A stretch of DNA of 17,997 nt, from NCBI GenBank assembly GCA_028565635.1, contig JAOXYB010019038.1, positions 1-17,997 of the forward strand, written 5' to 3'. Positions 9,410 through 17,913 of this stretch are shown here, in pieces. Position 1 is the first letter of the stretch, and the number at the start of each line of letters is the position of its first letter. Source of the DNA: Phoronis ovalis. Lineage: Eukaryota; Phoronida; Phoronidae. The position numbers and the translations under genes are program-made. The notes under the pieces were generated by a model. The model was not told the DNA's origin, searched no databases, and was given only the letters and a program-made list of their open reading frames with translations.

Positions 9410-12400
9410 TGCCCTCCCCCCTGCTCCCCTCCATTTTCATTGTTTTGTTTATTTATTTTGTTTTTTTCGTTGTTATTATTTTTTGTTATTTTTATGATTA
9501 CCCTTTTTTTTTATTTTTGTTTTTTCTCCTTTGCGTGGGGTTGCTGCCCCCCCCCCCCCCCCCCCCCCCGGGGTTTACACATTTTAAAATGTGATTTGTA
9601 ATGTATGATTATGATTTGTGCCTGTAGCCATTTGTTCAATGAAGTTATTATCATTAATATCAGTATTGATGTCCCTGATTTATATCTGGGCAATTTTCAG
9701 TGTTTGAGCAATTACTACAAACTTTCCTTACATGACAAGAAAAACCAATTATTAGTTGCTATACAATTCCTCTTACTAACATTGATACACCAATTTCTGC
9801 AAATGAAAATCTTTAACAATTCAGTTTTGGGCTAATCTTCCTATTTATTATCACAAAGATAGATCTAATTGCCATCCAACAACAATTCAAATAAAATAAG
9901 ACAGAAATGTATAAAATGGATACAGTTTGATTAGAATGTGTAGAGTATTTTTTCAAGAGAAGTTAAGAGGCTAATCAAAAGTGAATGATTAAAATGATTC
10001 GTGTGATCTACCTTTAAAACCACAAATGAAAGTACCAGCATATGCATGTGTCTTCTAGAAATAAATAATTTACCATATGTTATCTCCATTGGTTCCCCCC
10101 CCCCCCAAAAGAGTTTCATCAAACTGTTTTAAGATTGAAATATTTATCTATTTCTAATTACTTGATCACTTATCTGTGTGCCAATTTCATTTTCTAATGC
10201 TTCAACTATCTCCCCACTTTTATGTAAATGTTGCATAAAATACAATGTAATACTGGATATAATTTTTTTTTGTTTCTGCATAAAAATAAATGAAAAAAAT
10301 GGCGTATTGCTTTCACCTTCACTGTCAAAGATCCAATTTTCAATGTTTTAATTGCACCAAAATAAAAATATTTTGCATGAAAATATGCAAATTCGCCTTT
10401 TGTAACCAAAGCCTTAAAAAGCTAGCAAGGTCCAGACTTTACTGCAAGTATACCTCTTACCTGGACAAACTAAGTAATCACTTGCACTATATCATTGACA
10501 ACCATATAAAACTACCATGAGTACTTAATGACTATAGATTTCACACAAGATGACTGCTCAGGCGGTTAAAATCAATCAAAAGATTTTATGATTAATTGTT
10601 GTTTACACCAAATAAGTTATACAATTTTATGGCCATATTACCAAATAGTCTATTAAATAGTGCTTTATGGTGTCAGTTCAGGAATGGATACAGTTACTTT
10701 TATGTAGCAGCTTTTTATCATAGGAATGTCCTGCAGAGTGCAGACATGTTAAAGCCTGGTAATAAAGTTAGCAATAGAAAGGTGTAATGAGGCTGTATTA
10801 ATACTTTTGCTTCCCTATTTCACAATAGTCACTGTCATAAATTATTTTGTAACTACTAACAGAAAAAAGAAATAATACATGTAACATTTTTAATAAAATA
10901 TCATTACTAGCCAAAAAGAAAGTAAATGGTGTGACACTGACTGACAAACACTCGTCATTCTCTCATATTTGTGCTTTACAAAACATCATGATGCAGACAA
11001 TCGCATTGATAAAAGACATGACAAAGAGTAGTTCAGCCTGTCTCTGGGGTTTGCCTCAGCCGTCAAATAGAATTCTTCCTGATAAGATACAATGATTTTG
11101 CTGCTAATAATTAAATAGCAGATTACACATACTGTTCATAACTTGTAAGATGGTCATCACCATGATTACACATACTGTTCATAACTTGTAAGATGGTCAT
11201 CACCATGATTATTGCTTTCAGAAAAGGAATTCCGCTCTCAGAGTCTAATTTTTTTAAACCAAACATTTAAGATTTTAATTAAATATTGTTTCTATTTATG
11301 ATAGACAAAGTAGTTGACATGCTGTTGCTAAGTTGTAAACATATAATTGTTTTGGTATACAAAAAGAAAAATTCCATTTCTAGGAGACGGTTACTGCTTA
11401 AATGATAACAATTCTTATCAAAATTAATAAAATTGACAAGGTTGTCATCTTACAAACATGAAGATGATCCTCCTTCATCTGATAAAGCTCAAAACAGTCC
11501 AAATTCAAATTCTGATAACACTGTAACCTGTGAACACATTCTCACAATTATTATTTTAAGTATAACTGTGATGCATACATAAATAGATAAAATTAGTATT
11601 ATTTAGTTAAAAATGACCCATATAATACCCATGTGCATAAAAGAATATTTATTTTCACCATAAGTAATCACTGTAGTTTTTAACTGGTAGATATAAGTTA
11701 GTTTACAATCAAGTTATACAGGCAAATTAACCTTTCAACACACAATTATCATTTTCCATAAATTTAAGCTATTAGGATTGATGATTTTTTAAAGCCATTA
11801 ACTTATAACAGCTTTACTCAAAGAGACTGAAAGTCCATCTATAGCAACGATGCATTATCACTATTGCTTTCCTGTATGTCAGAGCTATGTAAATACTATA
11901 TATATAGCTTTTCCTTTCATAGATAAATGAAATCTGATATCTTCAAATAATTACATGTAAACAAATGATTTGCTAATTAAACATATATCACTATTAGCTT
12001 ATTTTTCCTAACAAACATTCTTTGTTATAAAATATAGTAAAAAGAAATACTGGAAACAGAATAGTTTCATTTTGAAAAGAAACATAAAAATTGGATTTGG
12101 ATATAAGAATCTGATATGAAATAGTTTTCAACCATTTAGGCCATTTAATTAAATAGTGTAAAGGTTTTAGTTTAATGAGCTTTAGGACTGTTGGTAACCT
12201 TCTGTTATGTGTTATTTGACTTCTCATCCTAAAGCTTTCAAACAAGAAAATTTCTGTTACTAAGGAGGGGGTGGGAGAGCAAATGAAAATTACCTATGAT
12301 TGAACATCTAACCTATTATTGGTTTTATATTATATTTGTTCTTAACCTTCTACTAATACTGATAACTCTGTCAATATTGAATTAAATGAATAGACCTTAG

Positions 12401-15346
12401 TAACACTACTGTATCTATGTTCTCTAAATTTCTTCTGTAATAAACTCACTAAAAAACTAAAAAGTTAAAACAGTACTTTTAGTGTGACAAACACTAATTT
12501 TTTAACATTGTTTGGCATGCAGTATTTATCCACTGCAAAATTTTAAAACAGGTTGAAGAGCTTATAGCATAAAGTTTTGTTACATTTAATGTGTCAAAAG
12601 TCAGTATAAAAATAACAAAAAAAACTTAGTAGACTTACAGGACAATGTCAATTTTCTTTATTGTAAAAAGAATGAAACAGTTATTTTCTATTTGTAAAAC
12701 AAAGAATAATTTTAATAATAATGTTATAATGGGAATATATGGAGGAAGAAGGGTCAGCAATATCTATTATGGGGGTCAAAGAGAAGCAAATTTGCACCAA
12801 AACATTATTGGTCTAACTTGTCTGTAACAGATGAAGTTCACTACAGATTAAGAGCAAATGGCAATATATGAATTCAAGTATATAATTTGTGAAGTCATTA
12901 ATTTAGTTGATTGGAGAATAATTTTAATTTATCGTCAGTATTGATAAATGACAAAAATATAATAAAAAAATAGTAAGTAAATTTAATTGTTTTTTGTCAA
13001 GTATATTTTGTGGTTTAGTTGTGAAGGAAGTTATGTACTAAAGATATCAACATAATGAATTATATGATGAAGAGAAATGAATTTGTGGAAAAGACTTTTT
13101 TGAGAAATGTAGCTAGTAACATATAGAGAAAAAATTTCTTACTATAAACATTTAAAAATTACATTTTGTATTGCATCAACATTTATATAATGGATTAGAG
13201 ATTGGTGTATGTAAACGGATAAAAGGGTTTAGCTCTCCAGTCTTGTTGAAACCTTTCATTACATTGTGTTTTTGCCAAGTAGGGGACACATTCATACAAG
13301 TTTCTCAGAAAAGCCATCAGAATCTCCTCAATTTTGACATAGTTAATTTCTATACAACATCTATTTTTAATAAAATTTTGCATGTCAGTACAATAATAAA
13401 GTGAGCTTCTAATAATAGCTATTTCAATTACATAGTGGAAATGGGACTCAATAACAGACCATACTGTATAAGCTTGGAAGTAGACAGATTTCTGACTATG
13501 CCAGGTGACTATGTTTAATGGCCCACATGGAACCTGTTTATAGTCAAATTAGCAAAGTGGGGCTGGTTTTTAGCCAAATTAGCAAATAAAAAATAAAAAA
13601 TTTGGTTATTAATTTCCGAATAGTTATTTCATTTTTATATAATTTCAGATTTCTCATCACCAGAAATTGGGACAATCCAAGGAAGAGTTCCTTCAACTTA
13701 ATGGTCCACATATGGCATCATGTACTTATGTTCTAGTCATCATGACGGAGCCAGCTTCCTCATCACCCTTTGTCTTCCATGAAATACTGTTTGCTGATTG
13801 GCTGGGAAAGAAGTTAGTTACTGCCATGTTTAAGAACACTTGGAGTACTTTGCGTCCTGCAATGAAAGCTGTACTAGGTGTGTTCTATTGTAACCAACCG
13901 ATAAATGGGGAATACATGCGATTCCTCATATCATACTAAATCTATATAGCTAAGAAATTTCAGTATTAAATGGTACACAAATGAGTGGGGTAAAGTTTGC
14001 CAAGTAGTAAATTTACAAAAATCTGAGATGATATAATAAATATTTATGGTATATTAAACCTGACAATTAATAATGGTGACAAAACTAGGTGTTGGAGAGA
14101 AGTGTATTTATTGTACAGGAGAAAGGAAAGGAACTTTTGGAGAACCAAACTACCTACAATACATTTAACTTTTATGATTATCTTATTTCATGAATTGATT
14201 ATAGACCAACCACCTGTATTTCTTTTATAGGTGTCTTCCACCTTACCTCCATTCATTTAAAGTGAAGCTATCCTATAATAATGTTGTGTGAGACGGACAT
14301 ATTTATAGGTGAAAAAAGTGCCTATCCTGCAGATGGCAATTTTTGATTTCTGAAAAATTGATGATTGAAAAGCATTTGATTTCTTCAACATTCACCGAAT
14401 GGATTAATCAGGATTCAGGATCATTTGACTTTGCTATTAATTTTCTATCCATTTCAGGTGAATGTCCAGCTGTGGATTTTGAAACTAAACTATATGCTGA
14501 GAGTATGGATGTGTTGGAACATCATATAAAACCTCTTAGAACAGTACCTGGCATTGTGCTGGAGCAAGCTTATTTAAATAAAATGGCAGAGGGCCTCAAA
14601 CCACTCGCAGTACTCTCAGCAGCCAATAGTAAGTTACTTGTAACAAAGTTTATGAAACTGTTTTTAAGCAATCCTTGCAATGGAAAGAAAATCAGAAAAA
14701 TATGCTTCAAATCATTTTTATTTTGAATATTAAGTTTCATTTTCCTAATTTCTACCAGGATTTCTCTGCTTCCATTTATATATGTATATTGTTTTGCCTC
14801 TTCGGCATCTACATTATTCTTCAGTGTTTCCTTTTTACAGCAGGATTAGTTGCTTGGCAAGGGGATGATACAGAACCAAAAGTGTTTATCAGCTACCAGT
14901 GGGATATGCAATCGAGAGTGGAAGATATTCGTTTTCTGCTAGAAGCTAATGGTTTTCCGTGCTGGGCTGATATCAGTCCGATGATGTCTCAGAGGGGCCA
15001 TAGTAGCATGAGTAGTCGTAGTAGTCATGTTGAAACTGTATCGGAAACATTACAAAGCCAAATTCAAAGGAACATGAGGGCTGCATCTGTCGTTTTGAGT
15101 TGTGTGACACCAAAGTATATGCAAAGTGATAACTGTATTAAAGATTTAACTTTAGCAGAAACCTTGCACAAGCCTGTTATTCCCCTTATGTTGAGCTTCT
15201 GTCCATGGCCACCAGAGGGGGCTCCTGTACAAGTGAGAAAAATCATGGCCAAACTAAGTAATGTTGAATTATATAATGAAAAGTTGTACAAACAAAATAT
15301 GCCAGTGGTTTTAGATAGGATAAAGAAGATTGTTCTGCCTAAGTAA
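6768..15346 (+). CDS. TIR-SAM-TIR-TIR protein, 4 coding exons, 751 residues
   Basis: Exons 6768-8117, 13649-13877, 14458-14628 and 14841-15346 join in phase (intron phases 0, 1, 1) to 751 codons plus TAA. Residues 1-155 are acidic, Asn/Lys/Glu-rich and probably disordered. TIR1 spans ~158-310 (KKGIFISYS, then AAIIVLSDSYFLCPVSVYEG). SAM spans ~336-400 (WSPNDLQEWLFKLGIKEFY, then HLGI). TIR2 spans ~423-575 (SVYVVYDPAD, then SSPFVFHEILFADW). TIR3 spans ~596-748 (KVFISYQWD, then KPVIPLML). No signal peptide or membrane segment is visible, so it is probably cytosolic. TIR and SAM domains act in innate signalling, and in SARM1 in NAD cleavage with SAM-driven oligomerization. The precise function here is unknown. 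The start is the first in-frame ATG after the stop at 6747-6749. I know no gene symbol for it; it looks like an uncharacterised invertebrate family. Confidence 0.9.
9372..9573 (+). repeat. C38 and C23 tracts around a pyrimidine-rich stretch
   Basis: C38 (9372-9409) is followed by C-rich and then T-rich sequence with very few purines. C23 follows (9547-9569) and then GGGG. The strand could form i-motif, and its complement G-quadruplex. Long C homopolymers are also a known source of assembly error, so exact lengths and the sequence between them are doubtful. Confidence 0.8.
10095..10106 (+). repeat. C12 homopolymer
   Basis: Twelve C bases are preceded by TTGGTT and followed by AAAAGAG. It is an isolated tract in the intron, without a recognisable element around it. 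Confidence 0.85.
11121..11210 (+). repeat. Exact tandem duplication, 43-bp unit, 2.1 copies
   Basis: The unit begins GATTACACATACTGTTCATA and ends GGTCATCACCAT. It occurs at 11121-11163 and again without mismatch at 11164-11206, followed by the first four bases of a third copy. The identity suggests a recent duplication, or an assembly duplication. The allele may be length-polymorphic. Confidence 0.95.
13649..13877 (+). CDS. TIR-gene exon 2: core of TIR2
   Basis: This 229-bp exon follows the acceptor ATAATTTCAG and ends at CTAG|GTGTGT with phase 1. It encodes ISHHQKLGQSKEEFLQLNGP and then TYVLVIMTEPASSSPFVFHE and WLGKKLVTAMFKN. This completes the central TIR2 fold, including the hydrophobic VLVIM strand and Glu495 at the usual catalytic position. 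Confidence 0.88.
13878..14457 (+). other. TIR-gene intron 2
   Basis: This 580-bp phase-1 intron has donor GTGTGT and acceptor CATTTCAG. A plus-strand frame from 14343 runs through the acceptor into exon 3, but only the part after 14457 looks coding. Nothing else is recognised. Confidence 0.85.
14458..14628 (+). CDS. TIR-gene exon 3: end of TIR2 and linker
   Basis: This 171-bp exon has its acceptor CATTTCAG ending at 14457 and its donor GTAAGT at 14629. It encodes ECPAVDFETKLYAESMDVLE and then VLEQAYLNKMAEGLKPLAVL. It is predicted helical, closing TIR2 and linking to TIR3. The Gly527 codon is split across the intron. Confidence 0.86.
14841..15346 (+). CDS. TIR-gene exon 4: TIR3 and C-terminus
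   Basis: This exon starts after CTTTTTACAG and ends at the TAA at 15344-15346. It holds the whole of TIR3 (VFISYQWDMQSRVEDIRFLL, CWADISPMM, then AASVVLSCVTPKYMQSDNC and KPVIPLML). A Ser/Arg-rich insertion (~634-648) sits where the BB loop is expected. A second AG three bases in (CAG) makes a NAGNAG acceptor, which would replace Thr584-Gly585 with a single Arg. Confidence 0.9.
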
Positions 15347-15834
15347 ACAAAATGTGATAATATCTGAAACAAATTTTACTGTTAGACATTTTGCAGTTTG
15401 AGATTTTGATATTGCACTTTAATTGTCTCATTAAAATTCACAACTTCAATCCTAGAATGTCTCAAAGTATCTGTCCAACATTTCTATATATAAATGTTTT
15501 GAAATTATAAATTCTGTACTTGTTTTATGGCACTTATATGGATTTTTGATACTTTTTTAATGCTCACGTTGCTGTGCAATCTTTTCATCATGTTTTTAAT
15601 ATTATGCAATAATCAGGACTAATATGCAATGTCTTGACTGTCTTGAGAAAGATATTTACTCTCTTGTTTAAAACTATGTATCAATTACAGATATGCAAGT
15701 TATAAAAATCAAGTAATGAAGTTTTAGTGTTTCTTCTAAGGCTGTGTTTTAATTTTCACCTCTGTAGGCTTATCAAGCATTGGTGGAATAGTAAACCATC
15801 AGAGTCCCCTTGATGTCAGAAACATTTGTTGTAA
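15347..15834 (+). other. 3' UTR and flank of the TIR gene
   Basis: AT-rich sequence follows the stop codon. The best polyadenylation signal candidate is the variant ATTAAA at 15430-15435. No canonical AATAAA was found in the first ~250 bases. No further coding sequence was recognised. Confidence 0.5.
15430..15435 (+). terminator. Candidate poly(A) signal ATTAAA
   Basis: This is the second most common animal poly(A) hexamer, 84 bases after the TIR-gene stop codon. The hexamer is frequent by chance in AT-rich DNA, so transcript data would be needed to place the 3' end. Confidence 0.3.
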
Positions 15835-15842
15835 ACTTATGG

Positions 15843-16234
15843 CCCAGGGGGGCACATGGGTCAACAAAAAATCGTGCGAAAAGGTATATTATTTTACAAG
15901 TAGGCAGGTAAGGTGCATTCCGCGTTTAGCCCGGGGTACATATTGGCAAATAGGGTATTGTTTTTAGAATGTAGATCTTCCAAAGGGTTTGATTTTCATC
16001 ATCAGATACAAATGTGTATTAAAAAAGGGTATATTTTCACCATCAGATTTGAAAAATCTGAGTGGCTTACCCAATGATGCAAAATGTTTACTTACCTGTT
16101 CACTGTTTAAACCTGCAAGTCTTCCATAGGGGTTCTTTTTTAGCAGGCCGTATATGCGTTTAGGTTTTTTTTTCAAAACCTATGTTTGCCATGTGGACTC
16201 ACTCTTTGCACAAGTGCCCCCCCCCCCCCCCGGG
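15843..16234. mobile_element. MITE with C/G-run inverted termini and 8-bp target duplication
   Basis: The left end is CCCAGGGGGGCACATG and the right end is CAAGTG-C(15)-GGG, which is its inverted repeat with an expanded homopolymer. The flanks ACTTATGG (15835-15842) and AGTTATGG (16235-16242) are an 8-bp target duplication with one mismatch. The element is 392 bp with no ORF of note. Inside are two related blocks, GGGTTTGATTTTCATCATCA near 15977 and GGGTATATTTTCACCATCAG near 16027. An 8-bp duplication with central TA recalls hAT (Buster-type) elements, but the first bases CCC are not the usual hAT end. Confidence 0.75.
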
Positions 16235-16590
16235 AGTTATGGAATTGTAACTTTACAATGTTTACAACAATACCCACAGATTTGTTATGCTTATCAATTG
16301 CATTCACAACAATTAACAAGAACAGATTTGTCAAGCACGAGTCTAATTCAAAACACTAATTTATTCTGCACATCATACACTGGCTCTGTTACTTAAATAA
16401 TCAGTTTCGTAAAACTGTTGCCTTGTTTTTATACTGAAAACATTTGTTTTTAGTTTTCACAAGCATAATATATTTAATTTGTGATGATTTCTGCCAGTTT
16501 TCTTCATCTTAATGTAATAATAATTAAAATACAGAAATAACTTTCGAAATATATCTCTTCTAGGAATGGACTTTTTTGAAATTGTAAAGA

Positions 16591-16628
16591 AAAAATGGCA
16601 CAAATCCATGTTGAAAATGTGCCTTTTT
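16591..16628. repeat. Short imperfect inverted repeat
   Basis: The arms AAAAATGGCACA (16591-16602) and TGTGCCTTTTT (16618-16628) pair except for one bulged base, with a 15-base loop. It lies 64 bases left of a second hairpin, between two MITEs. Confidence 0.55.
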
Positions 16629-16691
16629 CACTAAAATATAGCCCGCAACATATTTCAAATACCAACATTTACTATATATTTACCAAAGTAA

Positions 16692-16723
16692 TATTTTCCG
16701 CTAACCTTAGTATGCGGAAAATA
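16692..16723. repeat. Perfect 10-bp stem hairpin
   Basis: TATTTTCCGC and GCGGAAAATA form a perfect 10-bp inverted repeat around a 12-base loop. It is not followed by a recognisable gene. It could be a repeat terminus or chance. Confidence 0.7.
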
Positions 16724-16925
16724 AAAATAACATGATTTTAAATGTAGAACTTATTGGACACTGTGGTGTGTTAGATCACGACACCTGGGAACTAGTTTAT
16801 AACAAAGTGAACAATAAAATGAAAAGCCGTAGGTCAGGTACCGGTGCGATAACTATTTTACATTGAAATCAATACTATAAAATATTCACCGATAACTACA
16901 CACAGCAGTCATCTACCTACTCATC

Positions 16926-17115
16926 CCCCGGTGACTAACTTGTCTGAGCCGCAGCCTTTCAAGCCGACGGCTTGTTAAAAACTGGAATTAACCGTTAACT
17001 GTCGCCCCCTATCGAGAACTGTGCTATATATATCTAGTCAACAGCCGGTGACTAATTTGCATACCGGCCGGTTACTAACTATAGCTAGTTTTCGGCTGGC
17101 TACTAGTGACTATGT
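16926..17115 (+). repeat. GC-richer pocket with CCGGTGACTA motifs
   Basis: CCGGTGACTAACTTG near 16929, CCGGTGACTAATTTG near 17045, CCGGTTACTAACTAT near 17067 and GGCTGGCTACTAGTGACTAT near 17095 are related short units. A 7-bp stem, CAAGCCG-A-CGGCTTG, lies at 16960-16974. The base composition differs from the surrounding DNA. It abuts the second MITE. No ORF is present. Confidence 0.5.
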
Positions 17116-17125
17116 ACAGTTATAG

Positions 17126-17521
17126 CCCGGGGGTACTGTCATTCAAAGTCACTATATATATGTGCCGCCCAATTTACCGCATTTACCAATGTTTTTCAAA
17201 GCCTAATTTACCACAGGGTATACTTTTTTGTTGGATATTTACAACACTAGGGTATATTTTCAAAAAATATTCGTTTACCACAGAGTGTTCGTAAATTTGT
17301 CCATATTTATTTACCATAGGATATATAATTTACAAGTGAATTTTACACGCGGTATCTATTTCGAATTCGGGAGAGTTATTTACGACAGGGTATATTTTTC
17401 ATGTTTTTTTCATTTACGACAGGGTATATTGTTGGTGATCTTTATTTACCACAGGGTCAGGTTTTTTTTACCCTGAGCCGCACACACCTACCAACTTTTC
17501 TGTCAAGTACCCCCCCCCGTG
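17126..17521. mobile_element. Second MITE of the same family
   Basis: The left end is CCCGGGGGTACTGTCA and the right end is TGTCAAGTAC-C(8)-GTG, which is its inverted repeat. The flanks AGTTATAG (17118-17125) and AATTATAG (17522-17529) are an 8-bp target duplication with one mismatch. The length of 396 bp is nearly that of the copy at 15843-16234. The interior is filled with degenerate copies of a TTTACCACAGGGTATATTTT-like unit. Confidence 0.75.
17207..17458 (+). repeat. Degenerate tandem array inside the second MITE
   Basis: TTTACCACAGGGTATA (near 17207) recurs with changes near 17273, 17311, 17378, 17412 and 17444 (for example TTTACCATAGGATATA and TTTACGACAGGGTATA), at spacings of roughly 30-70 bases. 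The units are held together by the core TTTACNACAGGGTATA, followed by a T-rich spacer. Confidence 0.7.
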
Positions 17522-17586
17522 AATTATAGTTATAGGAATCACACGACTACCAGCGTCTCATGTATCTCATAAATCCCAATTTATGG

Positions 17587-17913
17587 CACAGGGGTGAGGC
17601 CCAGGCCTCAAAACCCTATACCCGTTGCAAGCCAGCTACGGCAAAATAACATATCCCGTTGCCCAAAAAGATAGCTAAAAACATACTCCCATGGAAAAAA
17701 CATACCCTTAACCCTTTATATAAGCAAACATGATTTTCAGGACCCGTTGTTAGATTTTCAGAACCCGTTGTTAACAGTGAGCTAAAAATATACCCCGTTG
17801 CGAGCGTCCAGGGCTGAAATATGTGCCCCGTTGCAAGCAGGGATCCTGAAAAACCATACCCATTTAGCGCGGCATATATATGTATAACCACTTTGGATGG
17901 CAGTGCCCCCTGG
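17587..17913. mobile_element. Probable third MITE relative, target duplication not found
   Basis: The left end is CACAGGGGTGAGGCC. The right end is GGCAGTGCCCCCTGG, whose complement CCAGGGGGCACTGCC matches the start of the 15843 element. The left flank ATTTATGG (17579-17586) fits the ANTTATRG target pattern. The right flank CTCATAAT does not match it, so the copy may be rearranged or wrongly bounded. Confidence 0.45.
17621..17834 (-). repeat. CCCGTTG repeat array (six copies)
   Basis: CCCGTTGC/T occurs near 17621, 17655, 17743, 17764, 17793 and 17827, often flanked by TATAC or ATAC. Read on the minus strand this is CAACGGGTATA followed by T-rich sequence. It therefore has the same form as the ACAGGGTATATTTT unit in the neighbouring element, but with a different leader. 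Confidence 0.7.

Larger units (their letters stand above)
8118..13648 (+). other. TIR-gene intron 1 (5.5 kb)
   Basis: A GTAAGA..TTTCAG intron of 5,531 bp interrupts TIR2 after its first helix. It contains the C38/C23 pyrimidine region, a C12 run at 10095-10106 and an exact tandem duplication at 11121-11210. The small frames in it (for example 9293-9835, 10290-10787, 12645-12827) show no domain. No further exon was recognised. Confidence 0.85.

Noticed and set aside
9180-9573. A further MITE ending at the C23-G4 tract
   Set aside because: The right side resembles the family terminus, but no matching G-run left end or 8-bp duplication is found ~390 bases upstream, and C38 has the wrong orientation.
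9293-9601. Proline-rich protein encoded over the C tracts
   Set aside because: The poly-Pro is only the translation of C homopolymers, and the rest is low-complexity Phe/Leu from T-rich DNA.
14675-14840. Extension of TIR-gene exon 4 upstream to the Met at 14675
   Set aside because: The open frame upstream of 14841 translates intron and polypyrimidine sequence into Phe/Leu/Ile-rich residues. The strong CTTTTTACAG acceptor and phase fit with exon 3 argue for splicing.
15064-15372. 102-codon minus-strand frame
   Set aside because: It is antisense to the TIR3 exon, with no domain.
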